Shown: positions 31,520-40,598 of the stretch, piece after piece
How positions within the stretch are numbered: position 1 is the first letter of the stretch
How the letters are laid out: each line of letters begins with the position of its first letter
Source of the DNA: Rummeliibacillus stabekisii
GTDB taxonomy: Bacteria; Bacillota; Bacilli; Bacillales_A; Planococcaceae
Direction of reading: 5' to 3'
DNA length: 64,000 bases
NCBI RefSeq assembly: GCF_007988965.1
Contig: NZ_BJVD01000001.1
Coordinates: forward strand, 806,001 to 870,000
Notes under the pieces: model-generated
Database searches by the model: none
What the model was told of the DNA's origin: nothing
The model's input: the letters and a program-made list of their open reading frames with translations, nothing else
Program-made: the position numbers and the translations under genes

Positions 31520-33679
31520 TTAATTATATTCATCTTCTGGTTTTTTCAATGTTACAGTTAATTTTGCATTTCCCTCATAAATAGTTCCTGGCTTGATGCT
31601 TTGTTTTGCACCAAATCCATCTCCGCTTGTATGAATTTTAATTCCGGATATTGATTGATAAGCCAATATATCCCGCAATGACCAACCTTTGAAGTTTGGA
31701 ATTTTAATGTTGTTGCCATCCGTTTTAAGGAATACATGATTTTTACCTAGTAAACTGCTTCCTTCCTGCGGGTATTGTTCCAATACTTCACCGTCTCCGC
31801 CAATTTGAACAGGCTCCATACCTTGAGATTTTAACTCTTTGGATGCTGTTTTGCTGCTACCCCCTACATATTGGCCAACGATTACAGGTTTTTCAGTCTT
31901 CATTTTGGAAGGTTTTATATTTAAATATTTTAAGCTACTGCCCATGACTGTATTGAATACTTCTGAAGTTGGCTCAGAACCAACTTCTGTCATACCTAAT
32001 TGCGGTTTTTTGATAGCAATATACATAATTAATTTCGGATTTTTCTTCGGCGCCATGCCTAAGAAAGAATAAAGGAAACTATTCTTCCCCCAGTAATAGC
32101 CGCCAGAGGGTCTTGGAATCTGAGCTGTCCCTGTTTTTCCTGAAACCTCATATTCTTTGCTTGCAAAATTCTGAGCAGTACCTTTTTTGGACGTAACAGT
32201 CGTCCCTAATGTATCTCTTACTTTTTTAGCGGTGGCAGCTGAAATCGGCTTACCCTTCACTACTGGCTCATGCTGTTGGATTACTTTCCCCGTGTTTGGA
32301 TCGACGATTTTGTTAATCACATAAGGTTGCATCATTTTACCATTATTCGCAATAGCGGTAAGTCCTTGGATGAGCTGAATTGGTGTCACGGTAGAACCTT
32401 GTCCATAGGTTGTTGTTACTCGGTTAATCGGGTATTCATCCAATATTTTACCTGTTGCTTCATTTGGCAAATCTATTCCTGTTTTTTGCCCGAATCCAAA
32501 TTTCCCTAGATAGTTGATAAAGGTCTTATCTCCAATCTTTTTGAGCAAGTTTGCCATTCCGACGTTGGAAGAACGCTGAATACCCTCTAGATATGTAATT
32601 GTTCCCCATCCAACTTGGTTGGCATCTCGAATTGTACGATCATATACCTTGTATTGGCCTGATTGGAATTTATCATTTGGATTCCATTTTCCTTCTTCTA
32701 TAGCTGTAGCAAGAGTAAACGTCTTCATCGTTGAGCCTGGTTCCAAGGTTGTTTCAGTTAATGAGTTAATCCAACTATTATTTAGACCTGCCCCTGTCTG
32801 AGGATTAAAGGTAGGCCGCTGTGATACAGCCAGAATTTCTCCAGTTTTAGGATTGGCAACTACAGCCATCATAGATTCAGGTTTATATTTTTCATAAACC
32901 TTCGTCATTGAAGCTTCTAGAAAGTTTTGGATTGTCCGATCAATGGTTAAATAAACATTCTCACCATCTTTAGCTGGTTGGATCATTTTTTTACTATTCG
33001 GCAGTAAATAGCCAAATAAGTCACTCTTATATTGTACATTTCCATCAACACCAGAAAGCTCTTTATTATAAATGGATTCTAAACCCATTTTTCCAACAGG
33101 AGCTTTTTCATTATCTTCTTTTCGCGCAAACCCTACTAAATTCGATGCGAATACACCATTTGGATAGAAGCGTTTTTTGTCTTCCATCAAAATAATACCC
33201 GGTAAATCTTCTTTTTGAATTTTTTGCATGGTAGCATGGTTAATATTACTACCTGCATTTCCAAACTCTACTTGCCATAAAGGTTTGTGCTTTGCAGTAT
33301 ACTTTTTGAGCAGTCTTTCGTATATTTCTTCTTCATCCATCGGTATATATTTTGCTAATACTGCAGCTGTTCTTCTTGGATCCACCACATGGATAGGTTT
33401 TTTTGAACCTTTTGATGCATCCGGGTTAACAGTAGCTGCAAGGCGATACGTCACCGCATCCTCTGCAATAATTTTACCGTTTCGGTCTAATATGTTTCCT
33501 CTGTCTGCTGTAATTGTTTTTTTCTTTTCATATCTGGCAGCTGCTTTTGCGGCTAATTGCTGCCCTTCTACTTGCCCAGTGACTTGGATATAGAATATTC
33601 TAAAAAACATTAAAAAAAATAGAAGCCCGTAGATGATAAGCATCGTGGAGGCTCCCCATTGAAATTTGTTCTTTTTCAT
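31520..33679 (-). CDS. pbpB: class B penicillin-binding protein 2B (division transpeptidase)
   Basis: Septal transpeptidase of 719 aa. One N-terminal membrane anchor (MLIIYGLLFFLMFFRIFYIQV), PBP dimer domain (TADRGNILDRNGKIIAED), transpeptidase motifs EPGSTMKTFTLA (SxxK), QRSSNVGMANL (SxN) and SGKTGTAQIP (KTG), then two C-terminal PASTA segments (PVIVGQYVGGSSKTASKELK and IPNFKGWSLRDILAYQ). The frame extends to TTG 33745 inside ftsL, but the ATG at 33679 overlaps the ftsL stop (ATGA) and gives the usual MKKNKF start. Confidence 0.96.
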   Translation of the reverse strand: MKKNKFQWGASTMLIIYGLLFFLMFFRIFYIQVTGQVEGQQLAAKAAARYEKKKTITADRGNILDRNGKIIAEDAVTYRLAATVNPDASKGSKKPIHVVDPRRTAAVLAKYIPMDEEEIYERLLKKYTAKHKPLWQVEFGNAGSNINHATMQKIQKEDLPGIILMEDKKRFYPNGVFASNLVGFARKEDNEKAPVGKMGLESIYNKELSGVDGNVQYKSDLFGYLLPNSKKMIQPAKDGENVYLTIDRTIQNFLEASMTKVYEKYKPESMMAVVANPKTGEILAVSQRPTFNPQTGAGLNNSWINSLTETTLEPGSTMKTFTLATAIEEGKWNPNDKFQSGQYKVYDRTIRDANQVGWGTITYLEGIQRSSNVGMANLLKKIGDKTFINYLGKFGFGQKTGIDLPNEATGKILDEYPINRVTTTYGQGSTVTPIQLIQGLTAIANNGKMMQPYVINKIVDPNTGKVIQQHEPVVKGKPISAATAKKVRDTLGTTVTSKKGTAQNFASKEYEVSGKTGTAQIPRPSGGYYWGKNSFLYSFLGMAPKKNPKLIMYIAIKKPQLGMTEVGSEPTSEVFNTVMGSSLKYLNIKPSKMKTEKPVIVGQYVGGSSKTASKELKSQGMEPVQIGGDGEVLEQYPQEGSSLLGKNHVFLKTDGNNIKIPNFKGWSLRDILAYQSISGIKIHTSGDGFGAKQSIKPGTIYEGNAKLTVTLKKPEDEYN

Positions 33680-34047
33680 TGTCCTGACGCTACTTTCATG
33701 TTTTTTTCGTTCAATTTTAGGCCTAAAGCGTTTGCTTTTTTCCAAATACGATCATATGTTGAAAGTTCACTTATTTCCATAGACAATTCTGAGTTTTGCT
33801 TTTTCACTTCTACTATATCAGCTTCTGTTTTTTGAATATCGACTGTTGTGCTGTTGATAGAAGACTGGACATTCAAATTCCCTACAGCAATAAAAGCAAT
33901 TGTAGCAGTCATTACAAGCATTAGAATTTTTTCTAGCTTGGTGATTCTTGATTTACGCGGTTTAGTGACAGTCTTTGGAATATGCTGTTCGGGTGCTACT
34001 GGTTGTTTTATATACGTATGATGTTCTCTTTGTTGTGGCAATCCCAT
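33676..34047 (-). CDS. ftsL: cell division protein FtsL
   Basis: Short bitopic divisome protein that pairs with DivIC and DivIB outside the membrane. The 123-aa protein has a basic cytoplasmic region (TKPRKSRITKLEK), one transmembrane helix (about residues 42-60) and an extracytoplasmic coiled coil (TTVDIQKTEADIVEVKKQNSEL) ending WKKANALGLKLNEKNMKVASGQ. AAAGGAG eight bases upstream supports the ATG. Between rsmH and pbpB as in all Bacillales. Confidence 0.94.
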   Translation of the reverse strand: MGLPQQREHHTYIKQPVAPEQHIPKTVTKPRKSRITKLEKILMLVMTATIAFIAVGNLNVQSSINSTTVDIQKTEADIVEVKKQNSELSMEISELSTYDRIWKKANALGLKLNEKNMKVASGQ

Positions 34048-34060
34048 ATAATCAACTCCT

Positions 34061-34999
34061 TTAGTCTTTTACTCTTTCAATTATCCGCAGTTTGGCTGAA
34101 CGTGCGCGATTGTTTGCTTCTAGCTCTTCCGTTGAAGGCACAATCGGTTTTTTAGTAACAAGCTTTATGGCTGGCTCCATATGAGCGGGAACAACTGGCA
34201 AACCTGGAGGTAAATCTGGCAAAGAAGACACCTCTTTAAATATGGTTTTGCATAGCCTGTCCTCGAGTGAGTGGAATGTAATCACGCTGACTCTTCCACC
34301 GACAGTAATGGTTTCAATCGCCTGTTGCAGGGAATCTTCCGCTGCACCAAGCTCATCATTCACTGCAATGCGAATGGCCTGGAAAATTCTCTTCGCAGGA
34401 TGTCCACCTTTACGTCTTGCAGCTGCCGGTATCCCCTCTTTAATGAGATCAACCAATTCACCAGTTGTTTTGATTGGCTCATTTTTTCGTGCCTCTTCTA
34501 TTTTGCGAGCAATTTGCTTAGAAAACTTTTCTTCTCCATAACGGTAAAAAATCCTAACTAAATCACTATAATCCCATTCATTCACCACTTCATATGCAGA
34601 AAGAGAAGCTGTTGTATCCATCCGCATGTCAAGTGGTGCATCTTGATGATAGCTGAAACCACGATCAGCCTGATCAAGCTGAGGTGATGAAACACCTAAA
34701 TCATATAGAATGCCATCGACTTTAGAGATCCCTAAATTAGCTAACTCCTCTTGCAAATAACGAAAATTTGCATGTATGAATGTCACTCTGTCTAAGTATG
34801 GTGCTAGACGAATCTTTGCATTTTCAATTGCAGCTAAATCTTGGTCAAAACAGATGAGGCGTCCTTTACCAGATAATTGGCTAACAAGGTACTCACTGTG
34901 TCCTGCTCCTCCTAAGGTGCAATCCACATAAATCCCGTCCGGACGGATGTTCAATCCATCAACGGTTTCTTTCAGTAATACGGTCGTATGATTGAACAA
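34061..34999 (-). CDS. rsmH: 16S rRNA (cytosine-1402-N4)-methyltransferase
   Basis: Methylates N4 of C1402 in the decoding centre of 16S rRNA using SAM. The 312-aa protein (MraW) has the opening [17 protein letters not shown] motif [15 protein letters not shown] near residue 25, the [18 protein letters not shown] segment and [14 protein letters not shown] near residue 240. TTG start at 34999 with GAGGAGG seven bases upstream. 21 bases after mraZ. Confidence 0.96.
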   Translation of the reverse strand: MFNHTTVLLKETVDGLNIRPDGIYVDCTLGGAGHSEYLVSQLSGKGRLICFDQDLAAIENAKIRLAPYLDRVTFIHANFRYLQEELANLGISKVDGILYDLGVSSPQLDQADRGFSYHQDAPLDMRMDTTASLSAYEVVNEWDYSDLVRIFYRYGEEKFSKQIARKIEEARKNEPIKTTGELVDLIKEGIPAAARRKGGHPAKRIFQAIRIAVNDELGAAEDSLQQAIETITVGGRVSVITFHSLEDRLCKTIFKEVSSLPDLPPGLPVVPAHMEPAIKLVTKKPIVPSTEELEANNRARSAKLRIIERVKD

Positions 35000-35020
35000 C
35001 TGAAATCCTCCTCTTGGTTG

Positions 35021-35452
35021 TTATAAATCAAAATCAATCATATTCTCAGCAATTTCATTAAAGGAATCTTCAGACTCAGCAAAGTAATCTTGCCATGCCT
35101 GTTGCGCCCAAATCTCAATGCGATTGGACACGCCAAGAATAACACATTCTTTTTCAATGCGGGCATGCGATAGCAAGTTCATGGGTATGTTGATACGGCC
35201 TTGTTTATCAATATCCACTTCTGTCGCTCCAGAAAAGAAGAAGCGCGTAAACGCTCGAGCATCTTTTTTCGTTAGCGGCAATTTCTTTAATTTATCCTCT
35301 AGCTTTTCCCATTCATCCATTGGATAACCAAATAAACATTGGTCTAAGCCTCGAGTGATGACAAAACCGTCTTTAAAATACTCTCGAAACTTTGCTGGGA
35401 TAATTAAGCGGCCTTTTGGATCAATGTTATGTTGGTATTCTCCCATGAACAT
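35021..35452 (-). CDS. mraZ: transcriptional regulator MraZ
   Basis: DNA-binding protein that autoregulates the division cluster. The 143-aa protein has two SpoVT/AbrB-like halves, each with the DxxGR motif: [15 protein letters not shown] near residue 10 and [16 protein letters not shown] near residue 84. The frame extends 15 codons to 35497, but the ATG at 35452 begins [15 protein letters not shown] as in Bacillus MraZ and has GGGGTGAG just upstream. Direct repeats fitting MraZ boxes lie before it. Confidence 0.96.
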   Translation of the reverse strand: MFMGEYQHNIDPKGRLIIPAKFREYFKDGFVITRGLDQCLFGYPMDEWEKLEDKLKKLPLTKKDARAFTRFFFSGATEVDIDKQGRINIPMNLLSHARIEKECVILGVSNRIEIWAQQAWQDYFAESEDSFNEIAENMIDFDL

Positions 35453-35462
35453 GATACTCACC

Positions 35463-35508
35463 CCACTATATGAAAATAGAGTACCACATTCCCCCACTTT
35501 CCACCACT
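35463..35508 (-). promoter_or_regulatory. MraZ-box direct repeats upstream of mraZ
   Basis: Minus strand AGTGGTGGAA, AGTGGGGGAA and TGTGGTACTC begin exactly 10 bases apart (GTGG cores at 35504-35508, 35494-35498, 35484-35488). A fourth AGTGG is at 35463-35467, 21 bases further on, merging with the ribosome site. MraZ in E. coli and mycoplasmas binds such phased G-rich repeats. No clear -10/-35 was assigned in the remaining part of the 311-base mraZ-bshC gap. Confidence 0.75.
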
Positions 35509-35701
35509 AATTCATAGACAAATTAATGGCAAACATAAAAAATATGAAAATTGTCCTTGCTATTATGTATGCCTCAACATTTTAAACGTAAATGAGCTAA
35601 TGTATGCGCGTTATCGGGATTTTATGGTTGTTGCCCCTTCTTAAATAGACATCTTGGTCCATATTTAAACCAAAAGCTTTATATTTCTTGCAAATTAAAA
35701 A

Positions 35702-35741
35702 GACAAAAGGCATTGAGACGTATCTCCCCATGCCTTTTGTC
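35702..35741 (-). terminator. terminator after bshC
   Basis: GACAAAAGGCAT...ATGCCTTTTGTC hairpin followed by TTTTTA on the minus strand, just past the bshC stop, separating it from mraZ. Confidence 0.9.
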
Positions 35742-35763
35742 GAATCTACCTGAGCATATTGTT

Positions 35764-37380
35764 CTATAAAAATACAGCTTTGTGTTTGCTGTTAAATGAA
35801 AATGGTAATCCCATCAGATCTTGAATAAAGCTTTCGCCATATTCATTCATAAATAAGAAGGGATTAAATGTTCTCTCCTGTAGGCCGCCTCCTGGTAATA
35901 GGCGATCTTCTACTAATCGATATCTTCTTAATTCTACATCATGTTGAAGTAGGATTTCTCGTTCAATCTTCTTATTTAAAAAGTCTAATTGTTGTTGATG
36001 TATAGACAGGTTTTTCTCTGCTAATTTTTCTAGCTGTATATCATTTTTGCGCATGTGTTCTAGCAGTCCATCATATTGTTCGCGTAATAAGTCCATTGTT
36101 TGGTCAATCATCTCTTTAGCGCTTACATCATATACATCCGCTTCATAGGCTCCTTTTAGCAAAGTTGCTTTACCTGCCAAGGCATCCGCAACAGACAAAT
36201 CTAACTCTCCTAATACATGTTGTACCTGTCTATCTATAATTGAAACGTTTAAACGAGGCACAAAAACAGGCACTTTCATGTCTAACAATGCGAAAGCATC
36301 CTTTAATGTAGCCCAGTAGGCCAACTCACCAGGCCCTCCAATAAATGCAAGTACAGGAAATACCATATCCTGCATTAATGGTCTAGTCACTACATTATTG
36401 CTCAATTGTTCAGGGTGCTCATTAGCGATTTCTAGCATATCATTTTTACTAAATTGGACATTTGCTATATGGTTTATAAATTTGCCATTATGGTGTTCTA
36501 ATAAGAATCGCTCGCCATCTCGCACATAAAATAAATTGGCTGCATCCTTTGTTGCACCAATCGGAGTCCCATAGCCAAGCTCTGCAAAATCCGCTTCCCG
36601 CTGAGTGACGACATCTGCAATTTGCTCTGTATGCTTAATCAATTTTTCAAAATAAGGAGACTCATAAGCACGCAATTTAGGATCCGCAGCATCAACAAAC
36701 AAGAGCCCTTCTTCTTTAAACAGCCAGTTCATAAGAGCTGTAAAGAAATCCGTATACGTTTTGCTTTCTACCAAAAATTGGTCGATTTGCTTCAGAAGCT
36801 TTTCAGTATACGCTGTCTCGCCATATTGCTTGAATGTCTCTTGGATAAATGAACGTACTTCTTCTGTATCTAATACTGTTGTAGAAGCCATTAATTTCTT
36901 TTTTGAATTGCTTCTATAGATATGCTTTTCTAGTCTGCCATTAATCGCTGTAAAGGTATGATTAATTTCGTCAATGTCATGGTCCTCGCCAGCAATCCAA
37001 AATACAGGTACAACAGGCAATCCAAGCTTTCTTCTTTGTTCTTTTGCAAGCAGAATAACCGATAATGCTTTATGTACAGAATACATGGGCCCTGTGAGTA
37101 AGCCAGCCTGCTGGCCACCTATCACCACTACTGCTTGGTCTTCTAATTCTTTTAAATGTTCTTCTGCCTTCTCTGAAACGCCAAACGGTTTCATATAGTC
37201 ACGAACAATTGCAGCCAATTGTTGTCTTCTTACAGGGTGGTTTTGTATATCCTCTAGTCGTTTCGAAAAGGAATCATCTCTATTTGCATAATGAAAAAAG
37301 GGAAGAATGGATGACTTTTCTTCGGTATAATCTTTTAGTAAAGGATTCGTTATAGGAATCTCAACTTGTTCCAATTTCAT
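35764..37380 (-). CDS. bshC: bacillithiol biosynthesis cysteine-adding enzyme
   Basis: Attaches cysteine to GlcN-malate in the last step of bacillithiol synthesis. The 538-aa protein has the HIGH-like nucleotide-binding region VVVIGGQQAGLLTGPMYSVHKAL near residue 85, FWIAGEDHDIDEINH near residue 128, a KMSKS-equivalent region and a long C-terminal coiled coil (about residues 400-490). Length fits BshC (about 540 aa). The order bshC-mraZ is as in B. subtilis (yllA). Its own sigma-A promoter lies upstream. Confidence 0.94.
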   Translation of the reverse strand: MKLEQVEIPITNPLLKDYTEEKSSILPFFHYANRDDSFSKRLEDIQNHPVRRQQLAAIVRDYMKPFGVSEKAEEHLKELEDQAVVVIGGQQAGLLTGPMYSVHKALSVILLAKEQRRKLGLPVVPVFWIAGEDHDIDEINHTFTAINGRLEKHIYRSNSKKKLMASTTVLDTEEVRSFIQETFKQYGETAYTEKLLKQIDQFLVESKTYTDFFTALMNWLFKEEGLLFVDAADPKLRAYESPYFEKLIKHTEQIADVVTQREADFAELGYGTPIGATKDAANLFYVRDGERFLLEHHNGKFINHIANVQFSKNDMLEIANEHPEQLSNNVVTRPLMQDMVFPVLAFIGGPGELAYWATLKDAFALLDMKVPVFVPRLNVSIIDRQVQHVLGELDLSVADALAGKATLLKGAYEADVYDVSAKEMIDQTMDLLREQYDGLLEHMRKNDIQLEKLAEKNLSIHQQQLDFLNKKIEREILLQHDVELRRYRLVEDRLLPGGGLQERTFNPFLFMNEYGESFIQDLMGLPFSFNSKHKAVFL

Positions 37381-37417
37381 ATTTTGTAAACTCCTCTATA
37401 ATGGTTAGCTATATTGA

Positions 37418-37445
37418 AGTATATCATTTAAACACCTGTTAACAA
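37418..37445 (-). promoter_or_regulatory. sigma-A promoter of bshC
   Basis: Minus strand TTGTTA (37440-37445), 16-base spacer, TATACT (37418-37423), about 38 bases before the bshC start. Confidence 0.7.
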
Positions 37446-37520
37446 AAAAATACGCTCACTCACAAACGTAAGAACGAAATAACAATTTTTTGTAATTGAT
37501 TAGGCTTTAAAAATAAAAAA

Positions 37521-37557
37521 GAAGCACTTTATGTTCAGTTAACCATAAGGTGCTTTT
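37521..37557 (-). terminator. terminator after the panE-DUF3397 pair
   Basis: AAGCACCTTATG...CATAAAGTGCTT hairpin with one mismatch, followed by CTTTTTTATTTTT on the minus strand. It lies about 90 bases after the DUF3397 gene and upstream of the bshC promoter. Confidence 0.85.
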
Positions 37558-37648
37558 CATCGTTTGTTTTAATTTTATACAGCTTATTCGTGCTAAACAA
37601 AGTCTATTCTTCGCATTTTAAAATCGTTAAAACGCGCTTGTGCTTGAG

Positions 37649-38032
37649 TTAATATAGCTCAATAACTTTTTGAATAATAGCGGCTAAACATATACCTATG
37701 TATGCAAAGGTTAAAATCAAAAACATTAACCGCCAGATTTTACGAAATAGCTTTATTAAATCAATTTCTTTGCTTTTTATCCATTCTACTATAGTTAGGA
37801 TCATCGCAATAAAAATCCCGAGTATAATGACGATAAAGCCCAAATCAAAATGCCATATTAGTTTAGTAAGGGCAGGAATGGAGAAGAACAATAGTAAAGT
37901 TGTTGCGTCTGCTGCCTTACTAAAAGCATTCGACTTTTTGAAAAGTTTCTTAAAAACGAAGTAGACAAACAAGAATAGGAAAAAAGGAAAAAGAATGAAT
38001 GGATACGCAATCAAAGATAAAAGTGCTATCAA
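37649..38032 (-). CDS. DUF3397-like four-helix membrane protein
   Basis: The 127-aa protein has four hydrophobic helices (about residues 4-26, 43-62, 66-86, 98-120) with short basic connections, including KKLFKKSNAF and IVEWIKSKEIDLIKLF. Size and position beside panE/bshC resemble the DUF3397 family of Bacillales; function unknown. The start is TTG at 38032, supported by GGAGG eight bases upstream inside the end of panE, so it is cotranscribed and probably coupled with panE. Confidence 0.65.
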   Translation of the reverse strand: MIALLSLIAYPFILFPFFLFLFVYFVFKKLFKKSNAFSKAADATTLLLFFSIPALTKLIWHFDLGFIVIILGIFIAMILTIVEWIKSKEIDLIKLFRKIWRLMFLILTFAYIGICLAAIIQKVIELY

Positions 38033-38035
38033 ATC

Positions 38036-38935
38036 TTATTCCTCCTTTCCTTCCAGAGCTAGCAACAAGAGATAGAGTGTTTTGAGCATAGGCAAATCAT
38101 GCCCTCTTTCTTTTGCTAACACCATAACTCCTCCAACAATTGTGTCTATCTCCATTTTTCTGCCATGGCGATAATCTGCAAGCATAGATGAAGTATTCTG
38201 AGAGGTATTTTTGCAGATTTGTTCTATATTACTAAATGGCAACATGTTCTTTTGTTCTGGAAATGCTGAGACTATTTCAAAATACAGCTCTTTTAATATT
38301 CTATGATGAGATGGTAGGCGAATCAGATCACCATTGGGAACTTCTAAAAGTGTTGTTAGCGTATTAATTAGGCAATTGACAATTGTTTTGCGCAACAACA
38401 TTTCTAAATAATTTTCAGAAAAAGAAATAGGTAAATCGATTGCTGTTAGACGCTGACACTCTTCGTTATTCCATACTTCACCTTTAAAATTGGCAATATT
38501 AAAGATACCAATACCACGATGAATCACTTTGCTGCTATTTACTTTCTCTGCTCCAAATTCAATGGTTCCCATTAATATATTCTTTTGTTTTAAATCACGA
38601 GCAAATTCTATATGTTTAATTCCATTTTGGATAAATAATAGGATTGTTTCTTCTGGTAGCTCATCAAAAAGCAGCTGCATGTCTTGTAAGTGATGATATT
38701 TAACAGCCAGAATCCAGATTGCTTTCTTATTTAAGTTCTGCGGGTTAGTGGTAACACCTATTGGAAGCGTCTTTTCTTCGCCAACATCGTTAATAAATGT
38801 TAAACCGCCGCCAGATTGGATTGCCTTACACTGCTCTTTAGAATGTACTAGCACTTCTACATTGTGCCCATGTTCAAAAAGCTTACTTGCTAAGACTAGT
38901 CCTATGGCTCCTCCTCCCACTATTACGAAATCCAT
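38036..38935 (-). CDS. panE: 2-dehydropantoate 2-reductase
   Basis: NADPH-dependent reduction of ketopantoate to pantoate for coenzyme A. The 299-aa protein has the Rossmann motif IVGGGAIGLVLASKL at the N terminus, the central Lys-region LWAVKYHHL-type LAVKYHHLQ, IQNGIKHIEF, and C-terminal helical-domain signatures LRKTIVNCLINTLTTLL and TSSMLADYRHGRKMEIDTIVGG. The catalytic Lys and Asn/Glu are consistent with PanE/ApbA. GAGGTG before the ATG supports the start. Equivalent to B. subtilis ylbQ. Confidence 0.9.
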   Translation of the reverse strand: MDFVIVGGGAIGLVLASKLFEHGHNVEVLVHSKEQCKAIQSGGGLTFINDVGEEKTLPIGVTTNPQNLNKKAIWILAVKYHHLQDMQLLFDELPEETILLFIQNGIKHIEFARDLKQKNILMGTIEFGAEKVNSSKVIHRGIGIFNIANFKGEVWNNEECQRLTAIDLPISFSENYLEMLLRKTIVNCLINTLTTLLEVPNGDLIRLPSHHRILKELYFEIVSAFPEQKNMLPFSNIEQICKNTSQNTSSMLADYRHGRKMEIDTIVGGVMVLAKERGHDLPMLKTLYLLLLALEGKEE

Positions 38936-39002
38936 TTCGACACCTCTTCATTCTCCGCTCTAGATCGGTTACTATACCATTGCTATTATACTGTTACAAA
39001 GC

Positions 39003-39037
39003 AAAAAAGGAAACATCGCCTAGATGTTTCCTTTTTT
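39003..39037 (-). terminator. terminator overlapping the rsfA stop
   Basis: A 15-pair hairpin AAAAAAGGAAACATC / GATGTTTCCTTTTTT. The rsfA stop codon (39020-39022) lies in its loop, so the last codons of rsfA form the upstream arm. T runs occur on both strands. Confidence 0.9.
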
Positions 39038-39406
39038 TAAGAATTTAGACCCTGTTTCGAGCCACTGGAGCACTTCTACATGATCATGCTGCAATTGCTC
39101 ATGCTTTTCTTTTAATTCATAGTAAGCTTCTGATAATTGATCAAAACTAGTTAAGGCTTGTTTTAAATGTGTTCTCATCATTTGTTTTGGCTGAGATTTT
39201 GCATTTTCTAGTTCTTTTTCATAAACCTTGCGTAGTGTTTTATTCCATCTAAACCCGCAGGCTTGTTTTGTTCGTCCTAATGCTTCTGCCGCTTCTTGAA
39301 ATCCAGCTAATTGTGATCTTCCTTCACTCACAGCCTGTAATATAATGTTCGCTAACCTATCATCATCTTGCTGTAACCATTGATCTTTTCTTTTTTTCAC
39401 TTCCAT
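39020..39406 (-). CDS. rsfA: prespore-specific transcription regulator RsfA
   Basis: Regulator that tunes sigma-F-dependent genes in the forespore. The 128-aa protein has an N-terminal Myb/SANT-like helix-turn-helix (RKDQWLQQDDDRLANIILQAV, LGRTKQACGFRWN) and a C-terminal coiled coil (about residues 75-115). The frame opens at GTG 39415 but GAGGTG fits the ATG at 39406 (MEVKKRKDQW). A seven-pair stem CTCGCAT/ATGCGAG (39416-39442) covers part of the ribosome site. Confidence 0.88.
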   Translation of the reverse strand: MEVKKRKDQWLQQDDDRLANIILQAVSEGRSQLAGFQEAAEALGRTKQACGFRWNKTLRKVYEKELENAKSQPKQMMRTHLKQALTSFDQLSEAYYELKEKHEQLQHDHVEVLQWLETGSKFLKKGNI

Positions 39407-39459
39407 ACGAATCACCTCGCATTTTTTATTACTATATGCGAGTTTTTGAAGTTTAGAAG

Positions 39460-40221
39460 TTATTTCGTTTTTGATAGAAATTGTTTAACAGCTTGATGAT
39501 GCGCTTCGCTTTCCCATAGCTTCGCACATGTTCTTACTTCTTCCATAACTCTTTCCTTGAGATGCTGACTATTCCATTTGCGAATCAAGATTTCTTTATA
39601 TGCTTTATGAACACTCGGATGAATCTTTTCCATATCTGCTATGAAATCTTTAATAGCCTCATTCTTTTCACCTTCAAAGATATATTGCGCAAAGCCCAAT
39701 GCAAACAGTTGCTCTGCATTATATAGCCTAGCCTCTAATAGCATTTTTAATGCTTTCTCCTGCTGTAGGCCTCTCTCCAATAAATATGTACCACCACCCC
39801 ATCCTGTGGTAATCCCTAATGTACCTTGAATAAAACCGCAGCGTGCTCCTTTCTTAACTAAGCGGAAGTCGCATGCAGCCGCTATCTCGCATCCTCCCCC
39901 AACCGCAACTCCATTGATTAATGCAATGGTTGGTATAGGTAATGTAGCTAAATCATATAGTATTTTCGCCATCTTACTGAGCATGCTATAAGCCTCTTCT
40001 TCTGTAATCAAGTGATGAAATTCTGCTAAATCCCCGCCTGAACAGAAGGCTTGATCACCAGTTCCCGTAATAACAAATGCTCGAACTGTTTCATGATTAT
40101 GTATGTACTCTATTGCTTCTTTCAAACCTTCCATTACCGCATAATTTATCGCATTTCGCCTCTCTGGCCGATTAATCGTAAATGTCATTATTCCCTCTTG
40201 CTCTGCAATGATAAAGTCCAT
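39460..40221 (-). CDS. enoyl-CoA hydratase/isomerase (crotonase) family protein
   Basis: The 253-aa protein has a crotonase fold: NRPERRNAI near residue 18, oxyanion-hole segment AFCSGGDLAEFHH near residue 58, and VAVGGGCEIAAACDFRLV near residue 105. In hydratases two Glu residues act as acid/base. The first (in GGGCE) is kept, while the second, normally in FGQPE, aligns with Gln in CGFIQGTLG. The following GWGGGT resembles the SWGGT of ethylmalonyl-CoA decarboxylase-like crotonases. The substrate is unknown. It is an insertion between rpmF and rsfA relative to B. subtilis, with a rpmF terminator upstream. Confidence 0.8.
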   Translation of the reverse strand: MDFIIAEQEGIMTFTINRPERRNAINYAVMEGLKEAIEYIHNHETVRAFVITGTGDQAFCSGGDLAEFHHLITEEEAYSMLSKMAKILYDLATLPIPTIALINGVAVGGGCEIAAACDFRLVKKGARCGFIQGTLGITTGWGGGTYLLERGLQQEKALKMLLEARLYNAEQLFALGFAQYIFEGEKNEAIKDFIADMEKIHPSVHKAYKEILIRKWNSQHLKERVMEEVRTCAKLWESEAHHQAVKQFLSKTK

Positions 40222-40289
40222 CCTTCATATCCCCTTTATTCAGAATTGCTATCATCTTACCATAACTAGAATAAGAGACGAAAAAATAT

Positions 40290-40320
40290 AAAAAAAAGAA
40301 AACCCTTAAATAAGGGTTTT
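40290..40320 (-). terminator. terminator after rpmF
   Basis: AAAACCCTTA/TAAGGGTTTT hairpin (40299-40320) followed by CTTTTTTTTA on the minus strand, 80 bases past the rpmF stop. The 80 bases between hold only a weak dyad AGAGACCATGGCTCT. Confidence 0.88.
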
Positions 40321-40400
40321 CCGTTGTGTTAAAACTGCATTTAAGTCTGACTAAAGAGCCATGGTCTCTCTAGAAAGTCTCCTTTAAAGCAAATACTGAA

Positions 40401-40574
40401 TTATTTGCTTACTACTTCTTTACCTTTGTATGTTCCGCATGCTTTACATACATGGTGAGACAATTTAAGTTCACCGCAGCTTGGGCAAGCAACCATACCT
40501 GGTACAGCTAGTTTAAAGTGTGTGCGACGTTGACGTTTCGCAGTTTTAGAAGTTCTTCTAAATGGTACAGCCAT
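40401..40574 (-). CDS. rpmF: 50S ribosomal protein L32 (zinc-binding form)
   Basis: Structural ribosomal protein of 57 aa. It begins [20 protein letters not shown] and has a four-Cys zinc ribbon with CPSCGE and CKACGT, the C+ form. AAGGAGGTG before the ATG at 40574 rules out the slightly longer frame. Downstream of ylbN, the widely conserved DUF177-rpmF pair. Confidence 0.97.
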   Translation of the reverse strand: MAVPFRRTSKTAKRQRRTHFKLAVPGMVACPSCGELKLSHHVCKACGTYKGKEVVSK

Positions 40575-40598
40575 TGATGGCACCTCCTTACAGATCGG

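Noticed and set aside
33680-33745. Longer pbpB starting at TTG 33745 inside ftsL
   Set aside because: No ribosome site; the ATG at 33679 couples to the ftsL stop and gives the family N terminus.
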